DNA of 64,000 bases from Molanna angustata (taxonomy: Eukaryota > Arthropoda > Insecta > Trichoptera > Molannidae): NCBI GenBank assembly GCA_963576475.1, contig OY754965.1, forward strand, positions 3,620,269 through 3,684,268. Direction: 5' to 3'. The notes below the pieces were generated by a model that was not told where the DNA came from, made no database searches, and saw only the letters and a list, made by a program, of their open reading frames with translations. Positions 39,323-54,300 of the stretch are shown here, piece after piece. The translations under genes and the position numbers were made by a program. Positions within the stretch are counted from its first letter, which is position 1. Each line of letters starts with the position of its first letter.

Positions 39323-42300
39323 ATAAGGAGTTGATACCTTTGTACTTTTATATTGCTCATCTTATGTTATAACTTGCTTACTATGCTTTTCTCTATTTAT
39401 TATTTGTTTTGCTATGTATAAGGAGTTGATGCCTCTGTTCTTCTCTGTTTGTTTTCATGTCAAAGAAACAAGACATTTTGTGTCAAAATAGGTAGACACT
39501 GTGGTGTATATAATATGGTATACAAAAGAGATAGTATACGATAGTATATGCAGGGCTTTTGAGGGTAAACTGATTCTTGGGGTGCGCATTCCTGGAGGCC
39601 GCCCTTCTGGCGGTTGCGAGGGGATGCTGGTGGGGTGTTGACGTGCAGGCTGCCCGGGGGTAGCTGGTAGCTCGTAGGTCACACTCCTCGCACCTATACG
39701 CATCTTTGCCGGCGTATTATCAGCGGACTCGAATAGGAGACTTCTTCTCCTGGAACGAGTCTGGGCGGATGGTGGGATCGCCTTCATGTACTTCACAACT
39801 GGGTAAACAATGTGTAATTTTATCTAACACTAAAGCATCTATCTGATATGTCATTCTATTATTAAACTTTGAATAGAATGTAAAGGATGCTCCTGTATGA
39901 ATTGTGTTGTTAGACATTCCAATTCCTTGTATGGAAACATTTTTACTGTAGGTATTTAAATCTAATAATTTACAAGCTTTAAGTGAAATGAAATTTGATT
40001 GACTGGCTGTATCTAGTAAAGCACGCAAACAATGTGCTTTACCTGCCTGTCCTTGTACGATGATTGTTGCAGTTGACAGTAACTCTACCATTCTGGCCCT
40101 CTGTCGAAGGCAACTGGCAGTCACATAAGGTTCAGGTTGATCAGTCGCAGGTGAGCTCGGATCCGACGGTTGAGTAATTTTGGAAATAAAATGCAATAAA
40201 CTGTTGTGTTTTCCATTGCACTGCTTGCAAGATGACTTTGATTTACATAAATTCAATCTATGTCCTCTCTGTAGACAATTGATACATAATCTGTATTGTT
40301 TGATTAGTTCAAACCTTTCCTTTGGAGCCAATGACAGAAATTTGGAACAATGATAGATAGGATGGTTAGTCTTTGAACTACAACAAATACAATGATGATT
40401 TTCTTCTGAGGATATACCAGTAACGAATACTTTGGTTGCCTGATTTCTGTGTTTCATCAATGAACTGTTAGAGGTTGGTAAAACCTCCAATATACCACAA
40501 TGATTTTCTAAAAATTTTAGCAATTCGTTAAAGGTGGGGACCGTGTTGTGTTCAACGGTCAACTCAAATTTTGTTCTAATATCAATTGATAATTTTCTAA
40601 GTACAATATTCAATAATAAAATGACCATTCTTTTACAGGAAATCCCAGTGAATCCAATCCAAACGTATTCTCTTTAAGTATGTCAACAAATGCTCGAAGG
40701 TTTTCTTTGTTTTTATTGAACGAGAAATTCAATATATGATCAATATGTGCGTCAGCTATGAGACGTTTGTTTTCGTATCTTTCTATCAAAATACGATACG
40801 TTACACTATAGTTTTCCGGAGATAATGGCAAATGCTTGACGAAACGTAACGGTTCAATGCCTAATAAACTCACTAAATATTGCATCTTCTGTACATTTCC
40901 AAGTGAACAGTTTTCATCAATCATGGATTTGAAGAGATTATTGAAGTTTATCCACTCTGTTGCTTTCCAAGAAAATTTAGGTATTTCAAGTATTGGTAAT
41001 TTTAAACTGTTACCTCCTTTCTGTTGGTTAGCAATTTTACTTTCAGAAAATATGTCATAGTATACATATTTGATTTCCTTGTACATTGACATGAAACTAT
41101 CATATTCCACATAATGATTTTTCTCATCAAAATCTTTAGATTCAGATTCAATGTCAATATGAGCTTGAACAAATTTGGCTTTAATTTCCTCCAATTCTTT
41201 AAATCCTATTTCAAAACTCTTGACATCTTTAGCTGACCCAATTATGGCACACTTTGACAAGTTAAGCAAGGCGACTAACTCTCGCTTTGCGAGTTTATAA
41301 ATGATAAATGCTGACATTGTAGCTAAGTGTCAAGATCAATCTGTAAACGAACAACTGTCAAAAAATCAAATGTAAACAAAATGACAAAACAAGATGGCGA
41401 CTAAGATGGCTGACCAATCAAAGACAAGAAGTGTAAATGATCTTACCACAGTAAAACTACAACTTTTTGCAAATTTATTGTTACAAAAATTTGACACAAT
41501 GCAAATATTAATGGCAAATATTAATTACAACAAAGAATATTAATACAAAATTATCTGACGAAATCTGTGACCATGTGCATGTACAATAAATAAACCACTG
41601 CAATTCTGCTCTGTCCGTATGAATTTAAAACAAAACGACAAAATTATCCGGAGAAGTGACCAACAAATATGTATGTTAAATGGTGGATTGTATTGCAAAT
41701 AAATGAATCAACACTACGGACAAATCAGAACTACAGTTTGGTAGCACTTACCCTTCTTGCAGATCCCAATCCACCGAAGCCTTGGAGAAAGGAATTCGGG
41801 AATTGGAGTTGGAAGAGAAATTAGGATAGGCTTCTTTTTGCGAACTTACACCCAAATTCACTATCACAGATTTCTAATGATACAAATATGGTACAAAATG
41901 AATGAGAACTTTTTAAAACAAATTATAAATGGTTACTGATGTAACAATGCGAAAAAAAATGGCAACTGATGTTGCTCCCACTGATGTTTGAAATCGAATG
42001 AGATATGTAACAAAAAAAAAACCACCTGCACCCACAATAGTAGGTAGGTATTATCAAAATGACCCAACATGGGGTGTTTCGGCTTTTTTCGATATTTTAA
42101 AAAAAAAATGAAAATATAGGCAGTTTAACTCATAAATTTATCATAAAAAAAATATTTTTCTTAATAAAAAATGTTTGAGAAACCCTGGAATTTTTTTGAA
42201 TAAACTAACTTGAGATTTTGTATTTTTCTATGCTTGTACCAATTTTTAGCGTTTTAGCTTTTATGGTTTCTGAGATATATGGAAAAATAAAGTAAAAATT

Positions 42301-45300
42301 CAAAAGTTGATAACCCCTGACTGAAACGAAAATTCAAAATTCTGAGTATAAAAGTCTTGTAGGCCTATAACTGTTTATATATTCTGAAATTTTGGGCTTT
42401 GTAAATTGAGCGGATCAAAAGTTATAAGGGACGGACGGACACACACACAGACACACACACACAGACACACACACAGGCACACACACAGACACACGAAATG
42501 TTCTACTCCGAATTCTGAGTAAATCCGTGTATGGAACATATATGCTGCGAAGCCTCTATGTTGGTGTTTTTTGACTTTAAAGCTGGAAAAGCTGTGAAAA
42601 AAGTAGACCTGTGCATACAATTCTCGCGTATCCTGGCTTGAAACATTGTCGATATGTTAAGAGAACATTGTTCTCCTGAACAAATCGACAGTTGGATAAT
42701 GTCGATTCATTAAGAGAATTGAATTCTCATGAACAAATCGACAGTTGGATGATTTGTTAATATTATACATTTTTCAAATAATATTCTCTGTGACGTTTTG
42801 ACGTTTTTATTTTTATGGCGTAAGTACCTACTTATGATGTAATGGGAATATTCAAGGTTCATTTATTATACGAACGTAAGGAGATATTCATACACTTAGG
42901 ACATAAAATAAAATCGATTTTAAAGGAAATATTAAAATGAGGGAAGAACTGGGAATAATGTAATTTTATCAAGACTCCTTTAATTTTGTAATATTGTGTA
43001 TAATAATAGACATGGTTGCATGTTTTATCAAACAATAATAAAAAAGGCAACGAAAAAATAGCTTAATTAATCAAAGCAATGTTGACATTTTTACTTCTTA
43101 CTAACCCAAGTGGATATAGTGGGGAGTAATGAATTCACAATTTTTAGGTTATTTTTTTTAATGCAGATTATCAACAAGAATCATACTGAGATTGCATCCT
43201 AAAAGTTTAATCACAATGTATCTGTGTGTGTGTGTGTGCTGTGTAATATGTACAGCGTGTTTATTCTAGTTTATCGATTATAGACTAAAGTACTCATTCG
43301 ATTCTTTTAAAAAAAATGCAAATTTGTATAGGTAATTTGTAATACTCGCTTCTATTCCATTAGATGGCATTGAAGAATTATCAAGGTTTCATAATAAAAT
43401 ATTTGTATGAAAAATAATTTAACAACTTCATTTCATGAAAATGATGAAAAATTTCCATATAAAATTTGAATACTTTGTGCAGTTACTTGAAAGTGAGGAG
43501 CAAAGCGTTACTCCATAGCTCATTCGTTGTAATTATCTCCGAGAAAAAAATATACATAAAACACGCACCCAATAACAAGTTGCCACATTCTGGATACTTG
43601 CGATATTAATCGTCTCACAGATCCAGACTTAAAACACAATTAAAAACTATGTCTCCACCGAGAAATACTTTCGCTCAGGAGTCGGATAGCCAACCAAGTG
43701 AGCCACGAATGCTGATAATATATTTAGCTAACGAAGATGCCCGATTTGTGTGATTATTTTGTAATAACTACAACGAATTATTTTAAATGTTCCTCGAGAG
43801 ACTCTATTTATACGATCAATATTTCAAAATGAATACTTAATAGTATAGCAATAAAACCAGGAGCATCTATATTAAGAATTGCGTTTGTGTGTTTATTTTA
43901 CGAGTCATACCAACTATTCGGCGGAGAAGGGGCCTTCCGCCGCCGGCAAGTCGGTGGTCTAGCATCCAAAAGGAACTTCAGGGGGACAGCATCGATACTT
44001 TGATGACCTACGACAGAGTGATAACGTAACAGAAGGGCCGGCTCAGATGGGATAAAAGCAAAGAAGAAGAAGAAGAATAAGACTTACATATGAGTAATTA
44101 GAGATTTTGATTATACAACAGCAAAAAAATAGTAAAATTCTCATTTTTTGGGTTTCTCTTTCGTCTACTGGTATTCATTCCTCTACAAATTGGTTTCTTT
44201 ATTGGTAAAATTTATCGGTTTTGGCAAAAAAAAAAACGACTTGTCAATTTCAGCTTGAAGGCGTAAGAACAATTTGATACAATTTGTGGTTAGATTTCCT
44301 TGGATCTAATGGAAATTGGTCTGTTAAATAATATACATCTGAAACCTTCAGACACGAAATTCATAGGCATACATAGTGCTATTAAAATAAAGTTTGATGC
44401 TACATAGTTGGATAACTATAAGTCCCGTCTGTACACGTGGTTTAATATGAATTTAGAATCACACACCATTTAAATGTAATTATCAAACATACTTTCATAA
44501 TTCATTATCATTAAAGAAACGAACTGACACCATTATCAAAGGCATTTAGAGAACATTTTCTGTTAATTGATTTTTAATGTAATTACATAATGCTTAGAGG
44601 TTTGACGAACATACATAAATACAGAGATCTCATGGTTCAAGGAGAATTCAAGCTCGAATCTATTACATAATAATTTTATTCTTACTGATTGAAATGCATT
44701 CTTTGACATCCATAAATGCAGTGTCTGCAAGGTTTACAGTTCTTCGAAATATTTTAAAATTACATTTTTTTTAATTGTATGTATGACATATGTACCTATA
44801 CTTCTACTCGCGTCCCACACCCTTACAGTAGACATACCTCTCTTCAACATTTGGTCTTGACTCGTCGGTCAATGGAAGGACAACTCTCCTATAACATGTC
44901 GTGAAACGACTCACAAAAAGTGGTATTTGGCAAAATTTATAATTCCCAAATAGTTAATACTATAGCTATCGTAAAACAACTTGAACCAGTCACGTGGGTG
45001 CGCATGGTAAAATTTGTTTTTTTCCCGGTTGGTATATGTGCAAACCACCCCTTCCACGCCGAAAAATTTCAAGAAATTTGTTGGAATTTATCTTCTTCTT
45101 CATCCCTCCTTCGTCCAGTAGCTCCCTATCTTGGGCAGACCGCATCCATCCGCCTCCAGCCACTCGTCTAATATCATCAGACCACCTTGTTTGAGGCCTT
45201 CCTACGCTTCTTTTGCCCGTTCTAGGTCGCCATTCCAGCACTTTCTTTGTCCATCTGATTCGGGCAATATGCCCTGCCCTGCTCCACTTCTGCTTGGCAA

Positions 45301-48300
45301 CCTTTTGAACGACGTCGGTTATTTTGGTTTTTTCTCTTATCCACAAGCTGGAATTTATAACTACCACAAAATATCCGCTGATTCTTTAAATTATATATTT
45401 TTATGTTCTTCGAGTGTTTTTCAGAGCATGAGGCCGTTATGAACGGGTTGTGGTGGGGGAAAGGACAGTAGTGTGTGTTTTAAATAATACAACTTACTGG
45501 AAGTTCGTATGTTTCACCCGAGCCATTGGCAGGATATCGGAAGTAACCAACTGGCTGCATGCTCATGGGAAGTGATCCATTCACCTGATGGTCATCTAGC
45601 AATGCCACAACAGTGAAGTTGCCTTCAGCATCTCCGTTCGCGTCCATCAGCACCTTTAAAGATAATGATGATAAAGAAAGTGTTACACAATGTGAAAAGA
45701 TAGACTTCATAAACAGTTAGGTTGGAATGTTCTAATAAAAAAACAAGTTAAAGATAAATTAATTCTGCATTGGCTAAAAAATTTCTTGTTCAAATAACGT
45801 TTGCTTACAATAAGCCAATCATGAGCGTTTACTCAAAATTATGTCAAGTGGATATTTTAAGTCCGTGGATAAAATTATTTATGTATAATTATTGTGTGTT
45901 TTAACAAAAATTATTTGAATATATTTCAAAAATTATTTGAATATTTTTATAATACAAATATATTGATTATCGAAAGAATTTAGCGTAATTGCCAATTTAT
46001 TCGATGTGTTATGGAGAGGTTAAAGCAAAGAAGCTAAAAATAACGATCAAAAACATTGTTTTGATTTATTTATTTATTTATTTATCTTCTTGTACACAAT
46101 TTGTACACTGGCTGGTTTATCGCCAAACGGCATTTTTTTTCGAACCAACCAAAGTTGATGATGATTACAATATGTATATAATTCTATTTTAAAATAAATT
46201 AATAAACTTTGTTTGTTTCCACTAGTTATATTTTTAAAAACACAACATGTTTCGATAACCTCCGTTATCTACCTCAGGTGAGAGGTGAGTACCTTAGAAC
46301 ATTTGTATATAATTCAGTGTGTAATATGGCAATACAGTTATTACTTGACAAAAAATACGGTAAAGATAACAGAAGAAAAGAAACAAAATCAAAAAAAATA
46401 TTAAATATAATATCAGTTCATAGCAATGAAAAGAAAACAAAAGGTATTATAGACATCTAAAGATATTATAGAACTCCATATAATAATTATATCCATGATA
46501 TGGTTAATCGTCGTGAGGGTTTTGATTTCGCCGGTTGGGGGCAAGTCTGGTTCAACCGGCGAAATAAAAACCCTCATGATTACCCATATCATGGATATAA
46601 TTATTATATGGAGTTCTATAATATCTTACTAGACATACACATTTATTCCACCTTCCAATTCACCGCACCAATTACTTACGCACAAAACATGACAATTCAT
46701 AGAATGTGCGATACATACAATAACAGATTTCAAGAGTTTGACATCTTCCACCTCAGCTCCACAACATTCAAATACTCTATACAAAAGAAGATCAATAACC
46801 ACTTATTATAGGAAACCTTGACGGCATTTATTCTCTTTTTTCTTTTTTCCTTTTAGTTCAATATTATGTTTTAAATCATTGTTAACTTGAAATGTTGCTC
46901 TTACCTACATACCAACCTATGATCATATTTTTATTTTTTGCAAACTTGTATTATTTTATGTCAATCATAACGACAAAATGTAATAGGCCTTAATACTTGA
47001 TGTTACTATTGTATTGTACTATGTCTTAACGCTGTTTTTTGTACAACTTTAACATAAATGAATAAATAAATAAATAAATATGATAATTATATCCATGATA
47101 TGGGTAATCACTAGGGTTTTGATTTCGCCGGTCGGACCAGACTTGCCCCCCAGGTATTATCATATAGATATTTTTATAGACGTAATATCAACACTGAGAT
47201 TATTCCTTAGCCTTGTTTATTCTTCTTAATGAAGAGCTTTAAAATTCAGTACTTTGAATTGGAAGAGATAGTAATATAGCAGATCGGAGTGGACGCCCAT
47301 GGCTTGAAAGATAAGTTTTAAATTTTTGTTTTATAAGATTACATACCGTTGGTGAACTGCCAAAAAAAATAACCTTAGATACCTATTGAATGTTTTCATC
47401 CTAACGTGATGTATATGTACCTAGACTGTTTTGACTTACATCGTATCCTTGAATAGATCTATATGATCTGGACAGTATTCTGTTGAGAAGCGCTGAACCA
47501 TTCCTTGGATCTTCACCAGCATTGAATGCTTCTGTCAGGGCTCTGGCGTATATCATCACAGCATCATATAGATGTGCTGCTTCTATAGGAACCTGGAAGA
47601 GAACATCAGAATACCTTATTATTTGATCAAATATGTTTGTACATTATTTTTCAGCATGTGCAGTGTACAAAGGGCCACTCGATCTTTGCAATGTATTGAA
47701 ATATGGTAAGGAGATCAGATTATGGAACGCAAGAAGAGTTCGGACATCGATACGTTTTAACAGAGATCTACAAAGTTATAAATGCATTAAAATCAAGGTA
47801 CTTTTCATTGGGGATTTCACTATCTAGTAATTTTTGTTCTAATTATGCAATTGAGGTATTTAATGGCGTTTGAAAATGCTGTCATATACTGCTGCCATCT
47901 GTTGGAGATGATCTGCACTAACAAACTCGGTAATTGGTTTGTGTCTTGGAAACATTATATGGATATATTTATTACAAGTGTAGAATAATATTTCAACATA
48001 TTTCGAAATTGTTAGAACATCTCAGTGATCAAAGACACAGAATCATGTAGAACTTTCGTCGATTTTCTTTTATTATATGTATGTAGTTGTACTCAAATAC
48101 CGGAGAAAAAAAAATGATTTCCATGCCTTCTTCTTAGCATTAAAAACATTCAGCACATTCAGATCTCGGGAAACATTTTCCATCAATCTCTGCCTTGTTC
48201 TTCTCTTTTCTGATGAAATAAATAACATTGAAATCGGACAGGATGGAAAATAAAACGTTGAACATACATGAAAAAATCACGAAGAATTTACTTCTCTACT

Positions 48301-51300
48301 CCTCTAAACAATTATGTAGTTTAAGTTTTACTTAAAAACCTACAAGTAGTTATGATAAGCACAAATCGTTTTCACAAAACTACAAGTAGTTATGATAAGC
48401 ACAAATCGTTTTCGATTTGTCACAGACAATCATCAGATATCGAGAATGTTTTCAAAGTGCGAGAAAGATTCGTTTTGTCATTTTGTCATATTCCTCTACA
48501 AATATATATTTTTTTTAATCACATAATCAATACAGAATAACAATAATGCAATAGTGCAATTTATTATTTCGATGCCAGCATATGCTGGTATCGAAAAAAT
48601 GCTCCAAGAGGATACTTATTATACCATGAACAGGGGGGCTACTAATGACATGTTCCTAATACGTTTGAATCTTGGCTTAATTCTAAAAAAATATATCCTC
48701 GATCATAATCTCATCTTAACCTCCCTCCATTTAATCATAAAAATATGTTAATATCAACGTTTAGTATGAAATTGTCATTAATTGTTGCATTATTTTTTTA
48801 TCATTATAAAATTCTGTATTATTTTTATATAGTCTCATTAATCATTATTTATTTGGGAATAAAATGTTTCAATTGCCTCTCAAATGAATTAAAGTAGGTA
48901 AAGGAATATTAAACCGCGCCGTGGCACAGTTGGTAAGCCGTTCGGTTTCTGTGCGGGAGTCCTGGGTTCAATTCCCAGCAGAGGAGATTTTTTTTTTTAT
49001 TATTTTTTTTTTATTTATTTTTTATTATTATTATTATAGTATTGTTCTTATAATGCATTATTATTTTTGTATTACCTTTGTATTATTGTTTATTATAAGG
49101 TTATTTTTTTAGTATTACTATTATTTTTTTGTAAAGTGCCCTCTTCATCACGGGATGGAATCCTAGTGAGGCAGGCGCTGGTAAAATAAAATGTACTTTT
49201 TATATGCATTATTAATAAAATAAAAATAAATTTGCGCAGGGTGCAAGGAAGAGTTCATTATTATTATTATTAAAAACTAAAATTGCATCTAACATTCTAA
49301 ATTGGTTGTTTTAGATATCTTGTTGATACGTTTCAATTGCCTGTATATCCTTTTTTTATTTGAGTATGTGTTTGATATGTTTCAATTGTCTGTAGGTATT
49401 CCTTATTTTTAATTTTTTTAAATTTCTGTTTCATTGTTTGTTCATGTATGACTTTGATTTAATTGTTTTATATTTTGATATTTTTTAATGTGTCAGTGTG
49501 TGATTCCCTCATCAAGCACAAGATTGCAATATTTTTGATGAGGCATTGCAAAAAAAAAACTACTGTAAAAATTACTATACATGTGAATTATATTTTTATG
49601 TGTATTGGAACATAATATGTTAAATAAATAAATCTTCTTCTTTTTCTTCGATGGCGCTACAGCCCAAATTGAGCCTTGGCCTTCTTCAACAAATGCTTCC
49701 AACCTCTTCTATCCTCAGCCGCCGTTCTCCAGTTAGGGACCTGCAGGAGCTTTTCTGCATCTCTCCGTATGTCGTCCTCCCATCTCAGTCTTGGTCTCCC
49801 CATCTTCCGTTTACCTCCCGGGTGACCAACCATGATTTTTTTGGGTAGTCGCGTGTTTGGCATTCTCTGTACATGGCCATGAGGGAGATCGCGATATCAC
49901 TTCCACGCCGGTGATGCTATAGAACCCATTGGCCCTGTTCACCCCCGGACGCAGCCGCAACGTCGGACAACACAAATATCCACTATCTTTCGGGTTCAAT
50001 CACTGCCCCCGAGAATCCAACCTCAAACGGCGGGGAAATCGCTCAAGATCGGCTGCCGGGGCAAGCCGCCCATCTCAACCTAAGCAGTCTTATATGGGTT
50101 GAGATCTTTGGGGCTTCATAAATCTTGTATAGTTCTTCATTTTTCTTTATGCGCCATTCATCTCCTTCCTTCACAGGACCACATATTCGGCGAAGGACTC
50201 TCCTTTCGAAGACATCTAATGCTTCAGCGGATTTCACGGTCAGTGTCAGAGCCTCGCATCCATAAGTCAACAAAATCCTAATTATTGTCTTATAAAATGT
50301 CAATTTAGTTTTCCTGTGGACGTTGCGAGTCCTGAACACTGGCAATAAGGATAAATAAGTTTTATTGCCTGCTGATATTCTTTTTTTGATTTCTACTTCC
50401 TCTTCATTATTTTCCGTAAGGAGAGATCCCAGATACGTAAATTGGTCAACTGTTTCAAATGAATTTTCATCTGCCAGCTTTACGCTACCTCTTCTTCTTT
50501 GAGATGGGTTTCGACTTTGAGACATATATTTTGTTTTGCTCTCATTTATTTTCAAGCCCACTTCGCATCACCGGTTTCCAATGGGGTGAAGACTTCTTTG
50601 ATAGCTGCCAGGGATATTCCGATGATATTAAGATCATCTGCGTACCCAACTATCTAGCTGCTCTTGAAACAAATGTTAGCGCTCGTTTCGACGGATGTTT
50701 GACGGACAGCATATTCCAGCACTATATTGAAGAGAGTGGGAGCCAGACTATCCCCCTGTTTTAACCCTTGAGAGATTGTAAACGCCTCACTCAAGTTCCC
50801 CTCCCACCTTGACCTGGCTTCTTGTGTTGGTCATTGTTACTATTAAATAAATAAATAGTAAATAATAATCAATGACTACTTTAGCTCCTCTTACCTCGTT
50901 AGTCAAATACATTACCATATCCTAACGAGGAATACCTGCCAAGTATAACGTTCCTATGGAGGCTGTCCAACACTAATTATTTGCATAACTCACAAATAAA
51001 TACAATTCAATGATTGGACAATGATTATGGTTATCTGACTGATGTTTTATAATGACACGTTATAAAAATGATTACAAAAGCATCCCCTAAAATAAAATAT
51101 AACGATACTTTTCTGGTTTGCATACTTAAGAAAAAATTGTTTCTTAAGTAGTTATACAGAAATCTATTTATAGAAACAAAGATATCATACTAACGAGTTT
51201 CGCGATCAAAAGGTTTTCACTCAGTTCATTATGTTACACAAGATTGTGAAAAAATAATGTTTTGTTTTTGTGAAATAATAAAGATACCCTTTTTGGAATG

Positions 51301-54300
51301 GGAAATCAAGATTTCATATTTCGTCAGTAAAAATATTATTTATGCAATAAAATTGCGACTTCCTCCAATACAACGAAGTTGGCCATATAATGAAAAAACA
51401 AAGCATTCTTTGCAGGGTGAATTACCCTATACATAAAAAAACAATAGAATGTTGCTATGTATATTTCCATATTTTATTTTCCAAAGTATCTACCCATTTA
51501 CCTATATAAAATCATGTATAATTAGATGAATATATGTTTTAAATAATGCTTTGTGTATTTTCTTCGTCAGGCGTTCCTCATTCATTCTTTTTTCGTGGCC
51601 AAACCATCTCAAAGCGTTCGTTTACATCCCATTGAAAATATATTTCTTTATTTTATATTTTATCATAATGCTGGTTATTCTGAAATTTCTATGATTGTAT
51701 TGAAATGAATCCAATTACAATAGCTGTAGGTAATTGTTTGCTAAATCAATTGTTATCCAATAGTACACACATTGTTTATTCTGAACACTCTTTTTTGTTG
51801 TCGATGGTCAAGAGCAATTGCTATTTAAAAATAATGGTGTTACATTTGAGAAATTTTTTTTTTGCGTTATTTTTTCAGAAAAAAATTGGTTTAATTTTTT
51901 AGTAAAATGGACCTTTTTAACAAATCGATGTTAATTTGTACCATGAAATGTATTAAGGGAAATCAACACATGATTTAGATTTGCAAGTTTTTTTCACTAT
52001 AAATGATTATATGCTTAAATAATTTCCAAATTATTTAGAATTGTTCGAAAAGTTTCAAAAAGGTAGAATTTTGTCATCCTTAATCTTCGATTATTGGGTA
52101 CACCCTGTGACACCTACACGAAGTCACAAGGTGTAAAAAGAACTTGTATAGTGGGGTATAGATCGAGAAGAGGATGTATCATGCGATTGCAGGGAGGTCC
52201 AAGATGATAAGCATCTTCTTGTCTGCCGAAACATGTTACAGAGATGTAACTAGGAAGACTTGGTTGTGGCAAATGAGGTGGCAATTGTTGCTGCAACATG
52301 GAGTGGAAAGACCTAATATGTATGTTCGGACACAATTAATAAGTATTGGGTACAAATATGAATTCACTATTTAGATATTTATATAGAAACGCCATCATAG
52401 CCTAGTTTTTTTTAAGGTTTGTTGTTCTGTCTGACAAAACAGTATTACAAAATGATAGTAACCTAAATGAATCGACATCCAATATGATATAGCTTTATAT
52501 GTTTTTAATAAATTCTAATTTAATTATTAAAACTTATATAAAAAAACGCTACATAATACATTTGTTATTTTATATAGAATATGTAGATTTTATCCGCAGA
52601 AATTTAAGTTGAAATAATAATTATCTTTAAATTCTGCCTTTACTGTGTATTTTGAAGGAAAATATCCTAAAATAGCCATCTCTTCTAGAAAATATCCTAA
52701 ATAGCCATCAGTTTATCTATAACGTGAAAATTCGCAAAAAATTGGGTTTATCATAGACGCGAATAATTCAAGTCTAATAATAACTAAACATTTAATTAAT
52801 TAACATTTTTTTTCTTAATGCATTTCATAAAAAAAACAGCATTTTATTTAAAATATTTGAAAATGAATATCACAACGTTCTTATTTGAAAACGTCTTATG
52901 TAATTTATTGTTAAATGTATGTATACAAGTATTGAAATAATAAAATAGACGTTGTCTGAATTAAATCGTTGTTGAAGAAAAAAATTAAACCTACAATAGA
53001 ATCGAGTTTTGCACACCAATATGGACTCCTTTCAATAAAATTCATATTATACAAAACTATAGGTAGTTTAAAGAGAATAATGATATTTATTAAATTACAA
53101 ACTACGCCCACACTTGAAAAATATCGGAAATCTATCAAATATCAAAAACTTGTTACCTTGGAATAATAATTAAACAAGGGTACCTATATTCATTTTCCAA
53201 CTGTCGATTCGTTCAAGAAAATGTAATTCTTTTGAAGGAAGAGGCATTTTAAAACCAAAGACGCGTGTATGAAGGAACATTTTATATGGTGTAGTGGACT
53301 TTTTGCACTTTTTACACCAACTTAGGGCTTCGTAGAATATATGTTCTATACATGGATGAATTTAGAATTTGAAGTAGAACAATTTGTGTGTTTTTTTGTG
53401 TGTCTGAGGCTTCGCAGGATATATGTTCCATATACGGATTTACTCAGAATTCTGAGAAGACCATTTAGTGTGTCTGTGTGTTTGTTTGTGTGTCCCCTTA
53501 TAACTTTTGAACCGCTCAAATTACAGAGCCCAACATTTATATATAGATAGTTATAGGCCTACAAAACTTTCATATTCATCAAAGCTCAATTAACTTTTTC
53601 AAAAAAATTCCAGATTTACTCAAACATTTTTTACTAAGAAAAACATTTTTTTTGTCATAAATTTATGTGTTTAACTGCCTATATTTCAAAAGTTTTAAAA
53701 AATATCGAAAAAAGCCGGAGCACCCCAACTAGAAAATAAAAAATAAAAAATATGAACATTATAGTAGTTGGTACATAAACTGTTTTTAACAATTTTTATA
53801 AAAATTGAATTTAGTGACAACATCGTTTCATACAATTTGTATGGCAGTAAACACTACACAATATCTCACTCAATAGTCTGATGCTTACTTAATTTACAAA
53901 CATACATCATGCTGTTTACATATTCTGGGTAGGAAAAAAAGACTAACCTCCATACTATCCTATCCTGACATACATACCTACATGTTTTATATAGAAAACA
54001 AAATATCTTAAAATAAGCGTTTGTAGTTTGGTACGTATTCTTCAATTATGCATAGGTACTATCGCCATCGACAGTTGGATCTCATGTGTTACATGCAAAT
54101 AGTTAATAAATTATTGTACGCAATATTCGTGGATTTTCGGTATAAGGTATATTGTTTATTTTTAATTTTATATTCGTCATTGATATGATTCCCGAAAAAA
54201 TGTACATAGATATATCTTAAATATTCGACATTGAAATTTAATTGATAGGACATTGAAATTTAATATAGATAAATTAATGACAAAATATTGCGATATTAAA

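Larger units (their letters stand above)
32922..39463 (+). mobile_element. R1-like non-LTR retrotransposon, 5'-truncated, split by Dong-like element
   Basis: GC-rich sequence begins abruptly inside segment R3, and a single long ORF2 frame runs to 34865. The 3' untranslated region has tandem units starting ATGTATAAGGAGTTGATGCC (35203, 39319, 39414). The Dong-like element at 35315-39224 sits in a TTA microsatellite between units one and two. There is no clear poly(A) end, and the right boundary near 39463 is approximate. Confidence 0.8.
25989..42069 (-). mobile_element. BEL/Pao LTR retrotransposon with nested insertions (16.1 kb)
   Basis: Two LTRs of about 400 bp (25989-26391 and 41670-42069) with TG...CA ends bound the element, and TGGGG is duplicated outside them (25984-25988 and 42070-42074). 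By eye the LTRs differ by about three substitutions and an A-run length, so insertion was recent. Read right to left it holds gag, protease, then a break, and reverse transcriptase and integrase at the left. The reverse transcriptase N-terminal part and a second integrase copy lie inverted in the middle, beside an R1-like element, a Dong-like element and three copies of a foreign exon-bearing segment. A simple BEL element is 6-8 kb. No intact pol ORF remains. Confidence 0.95.

Noticed and set aside
32922..39786. Twin-primed 5' inversion of the R1-like element
   Set aside because: The inverted ORF1-like piece lies beyond the 3' end of the R1-like element, while twin priming would place it at the 5' end.
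48919..48990. tRNA gene
   Set aside because: The boxes fit, but the acceptor stem does not close and a repeat-like tail follows; called a SINE.
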